A stretch of 7,542 nucleotides of DNA, taken from contig CAMOEP010000100.1 in the NCBI GenBank assembly GCA_946612185.1, positions 1 through 7,542 on the forward strand, read 5' to 3'. Origin of the DNA: an uncultured Ruminococcus sp. (GTDB taxonomy: Bacteria > Bacillota > Clostridia > Oscillospirales > Ruminococcaceae). The position numbers were made by a program, and so were the translations under genes. A model generated the notes under the pieces. The model was not told the DNA's origin and searched no databases. It saw nothing but the letters and a program-made list of their open reading frames with translations. Shown here piece after piece: positions 7,532-7,542 of this stretch (position 1 is the first letter of the stretch; each line of letters opens with the position of its first letter).

Positions 7532-7538
7532 CTTTCCT
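7532..7538 (-). promoter_or_regulatory. Probable ribosome binding site of the Nim-like gene
   Basis: Minus-strand AGGAAAG directly precedes the ATG at 7531. The AGGA core is 3 bases from the start, shorter than ideal, but it would be 15 bases from the alternative ATG at 7519. Confidence 0.5.
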
Positions 7539-7542
7539 GACA

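Noticed and set aside
1..7542. CRISPR arrays, tRNA or rRNA genes, insertion sequences, attachment sites
   Set aside because: No regularly spaced direct repeats, no tRNA-like cloverleaf in the only sizeable non-coding gap (6520-6573), no transposase motifs and no terminal inverted repeats were seen by eye.

Overview
The window looks like Clostridia (Firmicutes) DNA, probably a gut or rumen Oscillospiraceae/Ruminococcus-type genome. This rests on moderate GC judged by eye, AGGAGG-type ribosome binding sites, a Nim-family flavoprotein gene typical of gut anaerobes, and the general look of the proteins. No species-level marker is present.

Two convergent blocks meet at a perfect terminator hairpin near 6527-6572. 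The plus-strand block (left edge to 6519) is a translationally coupled pair. The first gene is a giant open frame that runs off the left edge, with at least 1815 codons in the window. In order it shows helical/TPR-like repeats, an insert resembling a cold-shock-type OB fold, more TPR-like repeats, a very acidic linker, a long predicted helical region, an alpha/beta domain, a STAND-like P-loop ATPase with intact Walker A and B, and a C-terminal winged-helix-like region. The second gene overlaps it by ATGA. It encodes a 357-residue protein whose N-terminal half looks like an NTPase fold without a P-loop, and whose C-terminus ends in an R-N-x3-H signature of HEPN ribonuclease domains.

The minus-strand block (7531 down to 6574) is ordinary. 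It holds a Nim/pyridoxamine 5'-phosphate oxidase-like protein and a small four-helix membrane protein whose genes overlap by 8 bases.

The noteworthy part is the plus-strand pair. A very large sensor-like STAND ATPase with a possible nucleic-acid-binding insert, coupled to a small HEPN protein, has the architecture of a biological-conflict (anti-phage or abortive-infection) module. That role is inference from domain logic; the window contains no direct evidence of defence function, and the 5' part of the operon lies outside it.
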